Positions 7,561 to 15,444 of a stretch of DNA of 64,000 nt are shown piece by piece. The notes beneath the pieces were generated by a model. The model worked only from the letters and a program-made list of their open reading frames with translations, did not search any database and was not told the origin of the DNA. Position 1 is the first letter of the stretch. Each line of letters opens with the position of its first letter. Made by a program: the position numbers and the translations under genes. Location of the stretch: positions 1 through 64,000 of the forward strand of contig JAGZZT010000011.1 of assembly GCA_018377235.1 (NCBI GenBank), read 5' to 3'. Origin of the DNA: Clostridium sp. (GTDB taxonomy: Bacteria; Bacillota; Clostridia; Lachnospirales; Lachnospiraceae).

Positions 7561-10098
7561 ATGAAGGGCTCAGAATGCAGATTGATAGAATATATGGAAG
7601 GTTCCAAAAAACGGTTTATTATTCCAGTTTACCAGCGCAATTATGACTGGAAAATCGAAAACTGCAGACGGCTGTTTGATGATTTGGTAAAGGTGGTACA
7701 GCAGAACAGGAGAAGCCATTTTTTCGGGAGTCTGGTGTCAGTTTATGAGCCGTCTGGAAGGAACACGGAGTTTTTGGTTATAGACGGACAGCAGCGTCTG
7801 ACAACGGTTTCTCTTTTGTTTCTGGCCATGTATAATCTGATGGAACAGGGAAAGGCCTCTTCCTCTACGCCATCTCTGGCTCAGCAGATCTACGAGGAAT
7901 TTCTGGTGGACAAATATCAGCCTCAGGAAACCAGGATTAAATTAAAACCAGTGAAAAATGACCAGAAGGCTTTTGGAAAGCTGTTTGACAGTGAGAGCGA
8001 GCCTGTCCGGGAGTCAAATCTGACTACAAATTACAACTATTTTTATGATCGGATCCAAAAGCGGGAAGTGACTATAGACGAGCTGTTTGATGCAGTCTGC
8101 AGATTAGAAATTATTAACATTACCTTGAATGGCGATGACAATCCCCAGCTGATTTTTGAGAGTCTGAACTCTACAGGTCTGGATTTGAGCGAAGGTGATA
8201 AAATCCGCAATTTTATTCTTATGGGGCTGCCGTCAAGGGAACAGAACGAGTATTATGACAAATATTGGAACCGGATCGAGGAATGCACAAAGTATGATGT
8301 GACCTCGTTCGTCAGGGATTATCTAAGCGTAAAATGTCAGTCAATTCCATCTCAAAAAAAGATTTATATTAATTTTAAAGAGTATGTGGAGGAAAAAGAA
8401 GCCAGCGCAGAGGAGATACTTTCTGATATGCTGGCTTATGCGAAGCGCTACCAGATTCTTTTAAATGGAGAAACCGAAAACAGGGCGTTAAATGGATGTA
8501 TCTGCAGACTGAATCGTCTGGAAACGACGGTTACAAGGCCGTTTTTCCTGGAGGTGCTGCGTCTCTGGGATGAACAGGCGCTGAATATCAGCGCAGTGAC
8601 AGAGGTATTTCTTACCACAGAAAATTATCTGTTCCGCCGGACCATGTGTGATCTGCCTACCAATGCCCTGAATAAAATTTTCCTGATGCTTCACCGGGAA
8701 ATAATCCGCTATGACGGAACTGACAGTCACTATGTGGAGAAATTTAAGTATGCTCTGCTGTCCAAGAAGGAAAAAGCCCGCTTTCCAGACAACGGTGAGT
8801 TTGGAGCGGCCTTTACGGAGCGGCAGGTGTACCAGATGAACAGCAAGAATAAAATTTATTTGATGGAGAGATTGGAAAATTATGGGACAGAGGAGGATAA
8901 GGACATTTACAGTCACTGCGATAACGGCGTTTACTCCATCGAACATATTATGCCTCAGCATCTGACTCCTGTATGGATAAAGGAGCTGGGGCAGGATTAT
9001 GAAAAGATTCATGAAACATGGCTCCACCGAATCGCTAACCTTACTCTGACAGCTTATAATTCCAAATACGGAAACAGCAGCTTTTTTGAGAAGAAAACCA
9101 TGAAACATGGTTTTATAGACAGCGGCATCCGCATGAATACATATATCGCTTTGAAAGAACGGTGGACTCTGGAAGAGATTGAGGAGAGGAACAGCTATCT
9201 TCTGAATAAGGCTTTGGAAATCTGGAAAATTCCGGTTACAAGCTACAGGCCGGAGGAAAAACAGCTGGATTTCTGCACTCTGGACGATGATGTTTCACTG
9301 AGCGGCCGTTTGATTGCCAGGTTCCGCTATAAGAATGCAGAGCAGCCGGTTGCCAGCTGGATTGAGATGTTTGAATGTGTTCTGAAAATTCTTCACACAG
9401 ACGATAAGTCGGTTCTGATACAGCTGGCCTGCATGGATGACGGAGGTTCAGAACTGGCTCCTTATGTAAGCACCCGCCCGGATTCACTCAGAGCGGCAAT
9501 CCAGATGGAGGAAGGTATTTATGTGGAAAAAAATACCAGCACCAGCCTGAAAATTTCTCTTTTGAGGAGGTTTTTCAAGCTCTACCATGCCGATCCGTCA
9601 GATTTGATTTTTTATCTGCGGGATGAGGAGGAGACGGCAAATGAAGAGGCGGAAAACAGGGAAAGACTCCGCCGCAGATACTGGGCCTGCGCGCTGGAGG
9701 AGATCAAAAAGGCTCATGGAGAGAGCGGGGCCTTCAGAAGTGCCAGCCCATCAAAAGGAAACTGGATCGGCAGTTCTTTCGGATTCCATGTCCGTGGCTT
9801 TTTTATTTGCTGCGTGGCTAATTATGACTGCGCCCGGGTAGAACTGTATCTGGGAAGTGAGGAAAAAGAAGAAAATAAAAAAGCTTTTGATCAGCTGAAG
9901 CTTCACCAGCAGGAAATAGAGAATACTCTTGGAATACCTCTTTTCTGGAATCGGGGAGACGATATGAAACTTTCTAAGGTGTTTTGTCAGCTGGACGGAG
10001 TCAGTATCGAAAGAGAGGATGACTGGACGCAGATGGCTCAATTCCACGCAGAGTGGAGCAGAAAATTTTATGATGTGCTGACGCCATATCTGAATTAA
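7561..10098 (+). CDS. DUF262-DUF1524 (GmrSD-like) protein with DUF4268 C-terminus
   Basis: An 845-residue protein. Residues 1-300 are a DUF262 (ParB/GmrS-like) domain with PVYQRNYDW at 22-30 and IDGQQRLTT at 74-82; this motif in GmrSD enzymes uses NTP to drive the nuclease. A DUF1524 HNH nuclease follows, with SIEHIMPQ (H462). A middle segment (about 570-690) is unclear, and residues about 700-845 fit DUF4268 (NWIGSSFGFH, ELYLG, LFWNRGDD), a domain seen on restriction-associated proteins. GmrSD-type proteins cut modified phage DNA (type IV restriction). The start at 7561 is chosen because AAGGGAG lies 9 bases ahead and alignments of DUF262 proteins begin here; upstream in-frame ATGs at 7534 and 7540 are alternatives. 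Substrate unknown. Confidence 0.85.
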   Translation: MKGSECRLIEYMEGSKKRFIIPVYQRNYDWKIENCRRLFDDLVKVVQQNRRSHFFGSLVSVYEPSGRNTEFLVIDGQQRLTTVSLLFLAMYNLMEQGKASSSTPSLAQQIYEEFLVDKYQPQETRIKLKPVKNDQKAFGKLFDSESEPVRESNLTTNYNYFYDRIQKREVTIDELFDAVCRLEIINITLNGDDNPQLIFESLNSTGLDLSEGDKIRNFILMGLPSREQNEYYDKYWNRIEECTKYDVTSFVRDYLSVKCQSIPSQKKIYINFKEYVEEKEASAEEILSDMLAYAKRYQILLNGETENRALNGCICRLNRLETTVTRPFFLEVLRLWDEQALNISAVTEVFLTTENYLFRRTMCDLPTNALNKIFLMLHREIIRYDGTDSHYVEKFKYALLSKKEKARFPDNGEFGAAFTERQVYQMNSKNKIYLMERLENYGTEEDKDIYSHCDNGVYSIEHIMPQHLTPVWIKELGQDYEKIHETWLHRIANLTLTAYNSKYGNSSFFEKKTMKHGFIDSGIRMNTYIALKERWTLEEIEERNSYLLNKALEIWKIPVTSYRPEEKQLDFCTLDDDVSLSGRLIARFRYKNAEQPVASWIEMFECVLKILHTDDKSVLIQLACMDDGGSELAPYVSTRPDSLRAAIQMEEGIYVEKNTSTSLKISLLRRFFKLYHADPSDLIFYLRDEEETANEEAENRERLRRRYWACALEEIKKAHGESGAFRSASPSKGNWIGSSFGFHVRGFFICCVANYDCARVELYLGSEEKEENKKAFDQLKLHQQEIENTLGIPLFWNRGDDMKLSKVFCQLDGVSIEREDDWTQMAQFHAEWSRKFYDVLTPYLN

Positions 10099-10114
10099 TG
10101 TTTGAAAGTAAATA

Positions 10115-10150
10115 TCAGCGCATGGGGGCATACAGCCCCTTATGCGCTGA
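10115..10150. terminator. Bidirectional terminator between convergent genes
   Basis: TCAGCGCAT followed by GGGG pairs with CCCC and ATGCGCTGA, a strong long stem centred at 10132. It lies between the stops of the DUF262 gene and the cysteine desulfidase-like gene and would serve both. Confidence 0.75.
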
Positions 10151-10152
10151 CG

Positions 10153-11439
10153 CTATTTTCCAAGCATAATGTTTAAAATTTCCACATCTGTGGTTCTCAT
10201 GCCCTCCCGCCCCATGCGTCCGATGCTTTCGATGGTTTTTTCCACATTTTCCATTACAAGGCCTTCTCCTGGCTGGAAGCAGAGACCACGGCGGCTCAGA
10301 TGAAGAGCTGTAACAGCACAGTCTACTGCAGAGGCAATTTTGACTGCGCAGGAGGGTTTAGCTCCATCGCAGACCATACCTCCGATGGAAGCGATGGTAT
10401 TTGTAATTACCATGGAAATTTCAGAATATCCGGCACCCAGCATCCAGGCAATGGCGGCTCCTGCTCCGCAGGCGGCGCTGACTGCTCCGCAGTAGGCAGA
10501 AAGGCTTCCAATGTACTTTTTCTGATGCAGGGCAATGAGATTGCTCATAGCCAGGGCGCGGATCAGCCGCTCCTCTGAAATATGATATTCTTTCGCATAT
10601 TCGATTACAGGAAGGGATACGGTCATTCCCTGATTGCCGCTTCCAGAATTGATTACTACAGGCAGAGGACAGCCGCTCATTCTGGCGTCAGAGCCAGCGG
10701 CAGCAGCAGCTTTAGCCCTGACAGATACATGCTCAGAACCGAATGCGTCTAACAGAGTCCGCCCCGTCTGGACGCCCCAGGGGTTTCGAAGTCCCTCCTG
10801 AGAAATAGCCGTATTGCAGGCGATTTGTCTGGATATCACCGGGCGGATATCTTCCAGATTCACAGAGGAAGCATATTCTAAAATGTCCTTCACATTGAGA
10901 AGGGATTTGTCAGGAAAAACAGAGGCTTGGCCTGTACAGCCAGATTCCATCTGCGAGGCATCGAACAGGATAGCTCCGTTTTTCGTGATTTTTGTGATAT
11001 TGCTGTGAAAATTCCGGATTTCCACCTGAGCCGTTTCAGATCCTGCTCTGGCGGTAATAATGAGATAAAGATTTTCCACACCTTCTATCAGTTCACATTG
11101 GCAGAAGCCTGAGGCTGTCAGCCGTTTCGTCTCTTCTATCTGAGCGGGTGTAATATCTTCCAGAACAGCCAGAACCTTTTCCGGATTTCCTCCCACAATG
11201 CCCAGAACAGCAGCTGTGTCAATGCCTTTCATGCCGCCGGAATTGGGTACAGTAACGCCTTTTACATTTTTAATAATATTTCCGCTGCAGGCAATAGAGC
11301 AGCTTTCAGGCATAACGCCCAGCACTTCCCGTACCTTTGCGCCGGCATAAGCGATGGCGATAGGCTCTGTGCAGCCAAGAGCTGTGATAAGCTCAGTATT
11401 TAAAATGGCAGTGTAGTGTTCGTATATAGAGTGATTCAT
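10153..11439 (-). CDS. L-cysteine desulfidase / L-serine dehydratase-like enzyme (UPF0597, CyuA/YhaM family)
   Basis: A 428-residue UPF0597 protein. Members break down L-cysteine to pyruvate, ammonia and sulfide (E. coli CyuA/YhaM, archaeal cysteine desulfidase) using an iron-sulfur cluster; some act on serine. The family signature TALGCTEPIAIAYA is at 19-32 with C23, and further conserved cysteines occur in CGAVSAACGAG and VCDGAKPSC near the C-terminus, suitable as cluster ligands. Glycine-rich PNSGGMKGID and SGSGNQGM are also typical. Length is normal. It is divergent from a LysR gene 160 bp away, which probably controls it. Cysteine versus another substrate cannot be decided from sequence. 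Confidence 0.9.
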   Translation of the reverse strand: MNHSIYEHYTAILNTELITALGCTEPIAIAYAGAKVREVLGVMPESCSIACSGNIIKNVKGVTVPNSGGMKGIDTAAVLGIVGGNPEKVLAVLEDITPAQIEETKRLTASGFCQCELIEGVENLYLIITARAGSETAQVEIRNFHSNITKITKNGAILFDASQMESGCTGQASVFPDKSLLNVKDILEYASSVNLEDIRPVISRQIACNTAISQEGLRNPWGVQTGRTLLDAFGSEHVSVRAKAAAAAGSDARMSGCPLPVVINSGSGNQGMTVSLPVIEYAKEYHISEERLIRALAMSNLIALHQKKYIGSLSAYCGAVSAACGAGAAIAWMLGAGYSEISMVITNTIASIGGMVCDGAKPSCAVKIASAVDCAVTALHLSRRGLCFQPGEGLVMENVEKTIESIGRMGREGMRTTDVEILNIMLGK

Positions 11440-11500
11440 GGTTATGATGGTTCCCTTTCTTAAGTGTATGCAGCCGCATCAGCGGCAGACGGAGGTGTTC

Positions 11501-11569
11501 CCTGTCTGACAGGATATCCGTTAAAGGATAATGTTTCGCCTTGTAATTTCTCTGCCTCAGCCGTATAAT
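11501..11569 (+). promoter_or_regulatory. LysR gene promoter and candidate operator in the divergent region
   Basis: TTGTAA (11541-11546), a 17 bp spacer and a perfect TATAAT (11564-11569) form a good sigma-A promoter for the LysR gene. CCTGTCTGACAGG (11501-11513) is an inverted repeat in the middle of the divergent region and a candidate LysR binding site for control of the desulfidase-like gene. A small GCCGC-ATCA-GCGGC hairpin lies at 11473-11486. Confidence 0.65.
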
Positions 11570-11599
11570 CAGGACAGACAGAAGACGGAGGGCTGAAGC

Positions 11600-12538
11600 A
11601 TGAATTTTTTGAATTTGAAATATTTTATTGTGGCGGCAGAGGAGATGAACTTTACACGGGCAGCTAAACGCCTGTATATTTCCCAGCAGTCTCTTAGCAA
11701 TCACATTGCCAAGCTGGAGGACTATTTTGGCGTGCAGCTGTTTGACCGGAACACTCCTCTTACGCTTACTGTAGCGGGACAAAGGCTCTTAAAAAATGCT
11801 CAGACCATTATGGATGTCAAGAAACAGACGGAGCTGGAACTTCAGGATATCCGCGATTTCAGAAGCGCAGAACTGACTATCGGCATTCCCAGCGCCAGAG
11901 GATCTGTCATGCTGCCGCCTCTGATTCAGAAGTTCCATCGTGAATTCCCTCAGGTTCAGCTCCACCTGCTGGAGGGAACGTCCCTGGAGATTACAGAGGC
12001 GCTGTATAAGGGGAAGGTGGATATTACGATTGGCTTTGAGCCAGATGATTTAGGTAATATACACACAGAAGTCCTCCAGGAGGAACACACCATGATTCTG
12101 GTTCCTGCTGTGGTGCTGGAACAGTTTTTCGACAGTTCAGAGAGAAATAGGCTGGAAACTAAAAATACACTCCCAATCCGAGTTTTTAAAGACTGCCCTT
12201 TTATTAAAATGAAGCACGAAAACTGGATAGGGGCAGTTTTTGAAAAAAGCTGTCAGGATGGAGGATTCAATCCTCATGTAGTCCTGGAAACTGCCAATAT
12301 TATGACTATGATTTCTTTGTGCATTTCTGGATTGGGAATCATTGTAGTTCCCAGAGTATTTTTGAGTGAGAACAGTCCTATGTATGCCAGAATAAGGGAA
12401 GAAGGAGCCAGAATGTTTATTCTGGATTACCCTCTTGCCCATAAATATATTACAATTAATTATTTGAAAAATAAGTATCAGACGAAGGCTGCCCGAGAAT
12501 TTATTTCCATGACCAAGCAGGTGCTGGGAGGAAATTAA
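11600..12538 (+). CDS. LysR-family transcriptional regulator
   Basis: A 312-residue LysR-type regulator. Residues 1-60 form the winged helix-turn-helix (NFTRAAKRLYISQQSLSNHIAKLE), and residues about 90-300 form the periplasmic-binding-protein-like effector domain (ELTIGIPSARGSVMLP...). LysR proteins usually activate a divergent gene in response to a small molecule, so the desulfidase-like gene is the first candidate target. Its 3' end overlaps the URO-D gene stop codon tail to tail, with no room for a terminator. GGAGG precedes the ATG. Effector unknown. Confidence 0.93.
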   Translation: MNFLNLKYFIVAAEEMNFTRAAKRLYISQQSLSNHIAKLEDYFGVQLFDRNTPLTLTVAGQRLLKNAQTIMDVKKQTELELQDIRDFRSAELTIGIPSARGSVMLPPLIQKFHREFPQVQLHLLEGTSLEITEALYKGKVDITIGFEPDDLGNIHTEVLQEEHTMILVPAVVLEQFFDSSERNRLETKNTLPIRVFKDCPFIKMKHENWIGAVFEKSCQDGGFNPHVVLETANIMTMISLCISGLGIIVVPRVFLSENSPMYARIREEGARMFILDYPLAHKYITINYLKNKYQTKAAREFISMTKQVLGGN

Positions 12539-13536
12539 AGCTGCATCCTAGATTCCACAAAATCTTTCATCCTTTTTACGTATTCAAGCATTTCATTATC
12601 CAGAGGATAACGGATCACACAGCCGGGAGTCAGGATTTGGTGACGGCCTTTTAATTGCTTAAAACTTTCAAAGATCTGGTGCTGGATAGCATTTTTGTTG
12701 TGATTTGTAATATCCATTCTTTGAATGCCGCCCATCAGACACTTCCCAGTGAGCAAAAAGGCTTCTTCCAGATTGGGCAGAGTCTCCCAAGCGTGCCAGT
12801 TGAAAACAGATACTGGATAATCTCTTAAAAGTTCAAACATAATATTATTTCCATGGGCATGGAGCGTGTTAAACCAACCGTTTTCAGCAGCTTTCAGTAC
12901 TTGCAAATCATAGGGCTTTCCATATTCGGCATACTCTTCTGCTGTCATAGAATCGTAGGAACTCATTTGGGATGCAAAGAAAACGCCGTCAGCTCCCAGT
13001 CGTATCGCTTCTTCGGCTACCGCCATAGTAGTTTCAGTGATTACTTCAAGCGCTTTTTTAACCTTTTCACCATGTCCGTTTCTGATATGAGACAGCATTT
13101 TTTTTCCGGACAGCTTATCTGCTGTGGTAGCCGGGCTGAAGACAGTGAAAAGGACAGGCACGTATTCTGATTTTACTTTGTCGAGAAGGAGTTTTAAAGA
13201 AGTAAGTTCTCGATGCAGGCTGCCTTTATTGATGGGGCATACATTTAGTGAAAGCCAATCCTCCGGCTCGTGTACCGGCGTTTTGATAACTTTGGCAACG
13301 CCTCCTTCCTTTACTTCAGAGTAATCAATTTCACAGCCAAAATCTTCGATTGCATACATGCCATTATTCATAGTTTTGATAAAATCAACATCATAGGTTT
13401 TGTAAAACTCATAAGTTTTTTCTGCAAGAAGAATTGGATCCAGATCGATGCCAGGCATATGTGTCCAGAGTGAGTAAGGAAGCCTGTCCGGCGCCTGACC
13501 TGATACGGCAGCTTTAATACGTTCTTTTTTTGTCAT
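12535..13536 (-). CDS. Uroporphyrinogen decarboxylase (URO-D) family protein
   Basis: A 333-residue URO-D fold protein. It is unlikely to be the heme enzyme: in anaerobic Clostridia such paralogues are often methyltransferases acting on corrinoid proteins, or are uncharacterised. The sequence has family features such as RLPYSLWTHMPG near the start, LGADGVFFASQMSSYDSMT in the middle and TLHAHGNN; the last supplies a histidine pair that could bind metal. No corrinoid protein is next to it. It is divergent from the tctCBA genes with a shared motif in both promoters, so it may act on the transported compound. The start at 13536 is chosen because GGGAGG lies about 9 bases ahead; a frame-open start at 13623 lies inside the promoter. 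Confidence 0.82.
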   Translation of the reverse strand: MTKKERIKAAVSGQAPDRLPYSLWTHMPGIDLDPILLAEKTYEFYKTYDVDFIKTMNNGMYAIEDFGCEIDYSEVKEGGVAKVIKTPVHEPEDWLSLNVCPINKGSLHRELTSLKLLLDKVKSEYVPVLFTVFSPATTADKLSGKKMLSHIRNGHGEKVKKALEVITETTMAVAEEAIRLGADGVFFASQMSSYDSMTAEEYAEYGKPYDLQVLKAAENGWFNTLHAHGNNIMFELLRDYPVSVFNWHAWETLPNLEEAFLLTGKCLMGGIQRMDITNHNKNAIQHQIFESFKQLKGRHQILTPGCVIRYPLDNEMLEYVKRMKDFVESRMQL

Positions 13537-13592
13537 TTCGTAGAACCTCCCTTTTTCTGAAAATTTCTTAATTAGCCCTTTCATTTGTGATA

Positions 13593-13623
13593 AGTATAGA
13601 GATGGAATTGGACAAATGTCCAA
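13593..13623 (-). promoter_or_regulatory. URO-D gene promoter with palindromic operator
   Basis: On the minus strand, TTGGAC (13623-13618) and TATACT (13598-13593) are spaced by 19 bp. The perfect 16 bp palindrome TTGGACAAATGTCCAA (13608-13623) covers the -35 box. The same TTGGACAA core occurs at the tctC promoter. Confidence 0.6.
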
Positions 13624-13805
13624 CAGGTTTTTGAATTAAATCAACAGCTGAAAGACTGTGAATAAGGCAAAAAAGAGAAAAAAATATTAAAACAGCAAAA
13701 AATAATACAAAAAACAGCTGATTTTTTTTGTGATTAAATTATATTTTTTGATGAGGAATATCACATGTAACAGCCATTTGATTGTCGATATTAACAGAAT
13801 AATTG
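13624..13805. other. AT-rich divergent intergenic region
   Basis: Between the two promoters lies about 180 bp of very A/T-rich DNA with runs of A and T, no gene and no clear hairpin. It may be curved DNA that brings the two operator copies together. Confidence 0.4.
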
Positions 13806-13835
13806 TTGGACAATAGTGTGTATGTTGTCTATATT
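13802..13835 (+). promoter_or_regulatory. tctCBA promoter with operator
   Basis: TTGGAC (13806-13811), an 18 bp spacer and TATATT (13830-13835) form the promoter. ATTGTTGGACAAT (13802-13814) is an inverted repeat over the -35 box and contains TTGGACAA, the core also present at the divergent URO-D promoter. Confidence 0.65.
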
Positions 13836-13923
13836 TTATTGTAAAGAAAGGCAATATTTTAACAGTTTGCGCGGAAACACAAAATAAGGTCTTAGGGGAA
13901 TATAAAAAGGAGGAGTAATACTT

Positions 13924-14937
13924 ATGAAGAGACATTTAGTATGGTTTATGGCCTGTACAGCAGCGATTACCATGACAGCCTGTAGCAGTTCGCAGGAAAA
14001 GACTTCAGAGGAAACAAAGGGTGCGGCAAAAGAATGGGAGTCTCCAGAAGACTTTCCAAATGGAAACATTACCCTGGTTTGTCCATTCTCCGCAGGGGGA
14101 GGAACAGATATAGGAGCCAGAAATATGGCTACAGCCCTTACAAAGGAGCTGGGAGTTAATGTGGTGGTAGAAAACCAGACTGGTTCAGGCGGATGGGTAG
14201 CCTGGACTGATTTGATTAATGGAGATTATAGCGACGGCTATACAGTGGGATTGATTAATCAGAATTATGCGGTAGGTGAATTAGATCCTGTTAATACAAG
14301 AGAGTATAACCTGGATGATGTGCAGCTTCTGGCAAACCAGGCCATTGACTATAATGTTATGGCTATCCGGGCAGACGAGACGCGCTTTACAGATTTAAAG
14401 GGATTTATTGAGTATGCAAAAGCAAATCCCATCTTAATTTCTGCTCAGGCAATAGGAATCACAGATGGAGATGCTACAACAGCAGAGTGGTTTAATAAGA
14501 CATTTGGCACTCAAATTTCAGTAGTGCCTGTAGACGGAGCTTCTGACAGCCGGGCAATGTTCCTGTCTGGTGATACAGATGTGTTCTTTGGTTCTATTTC
14601 AGATGTGCTCAATTCTTACAAAACAGGAGAAATGAAGGTAGTTTGTATTTTTGCAGATGAAAGAAGTGATTTTATGACGGATGTTCCTACTGTTTTGGAA
14701 GAAACAGGAAAGGAGTATGAAGCATTTGCAGTAAGAGGGTATTTTTATCCTGTAAATGTAAATCCGGAGATTGCGAAAATCATGACTGATGCAATGGCTA
14801 AGGTTATGACATCCGAAGAGTATATCAGCAATATGGAAAGTTTAGGACTTCAGCTGGACAACACTTCAGGTGAGGAATTTAAAGAGCTTCTCGAGAGCCA
14901 GGTAGAGACAAGAAAAGAGATATGGGGAGTGGAGTAA
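13924..14937 (+). CDS. tctC: Tripartite tricarboxylate transporter substrate-binding lipoprotein (TctC)
   Basis: A 337-residue extracellular binding protein of the TTT family (Bug/TctC type), which captures carboxylates for the TctA/TctB membrane parts. It has a lipoprotein signal with Cys at 20 (ITMTAC), then the mature domain with ITLVCPFSAGGGTDIGARNMA near 56-76, the loop that typically binds the carboxylate. Length is normal. It is the first gene of a three-gene operon in the usual order C, B, A, with AAAGGAGG upstream. The substrate cannot be told; Bug proteins bind citrate, other carboxylates, nicotinate-like compounds and more. Confidence 0.92.
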   Translation: MKRHLVWFMACTAAITMTACSSSQEKTSEETKGAAKEWESPEDFPNGNITLVCPFSAGGGTDIGARNMATALTKELGVNVVVENQTGSGGWVAWTDLINGDYSDGYTVGLINQNYAVGELDPVNTREYNLDDVQLLANQAIDYNVMAIRADETRFTDLKGFIEYAKANPILISAQAIGITDGDATTAEWFNKTFGTQISVVPVDGASDSRAMFLSGDTDVFFGSISDVLNSYKTGEMKVVCIFADERSDFMTDVPTVLEETGKEYEAFAVRGYFYPVNVNPEIAKIMTDAMAKVMTSEEYISNMESLGLQLDNTSGEEFKELLESQVETRKEIWGVE

Positions 14938-14961
14938 AGCAACAGAAAGAGGGGGAAGCGT

Positions 14962-15429
14962 ATGACGAACCGGTTTCATAGAGACGTATGGCTGGGAACA
15001 GTGCTGATGGTGTTCTGCGTATTTGTACTGATTCAGGCAGTGCAGATTCCAGGAGAAGCTGCCTATCTTCCAACAACGCTTGCAATTTTGATGGGCATGT
15101 GTTCCTTGTTTATTATTTTGAAAGGGCTACGCCTGACTAGGGAGCAAAAAGGAGAGTATCAATATTCTATGACAATTATAGGCAGTAAATACGCATTTTT
15201 GTTCATGTTTTTTATACTGCTGTATTTTCTGGGATTTCAGTATATCACTTACTGGATCGCCACTCCTGTATTTATGATATTTGCTCAAAAATTCTTGAAG
15301 CTGAAATCAATGAAAGTCAATCTGATTATTACTGGTATTTATACCGTTTTATGCTACGGGGTATTTGTACTGCTTCTGCAGCTTCCGATTTATAAAGTTG
15401 GAATCCTGGGCGAGTTGTTCCGTTTTTAA
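14962..15429 (+). CDS. tctB: Tripartite tricarboxylate transporter small membrane subunit (TctB)
   Basis: A 155-residue membrane protein with four predicted transmembrane segments (about 10-27, 34-52, 75-98 and 124-146), fitting the TctB/DUF1468 small subunit of TTT transporters, which pairs with TctA. Sequence conservation in this subunit is low, so the call leans on size, topology and position between tctC and tctA (24 and 15 bp gaps). Confidence 0.88.
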   Translation: MTNRFHRDVWLGTVLMVFCVFVLIQAVQIPGEAAYLPTTLAILMGMCSLFIILKGLRLTREQKGEYQYSMTIIGSKYAFLFMFFILLYFLGFQYITYWIATPVFMIFAQKFLKLKSMKVNLIITGIYTVLCYGVFVLLLQLPIYKVGILGELFRF

Positions 15430-15444
15430 AAAGGGGGGAAACTA

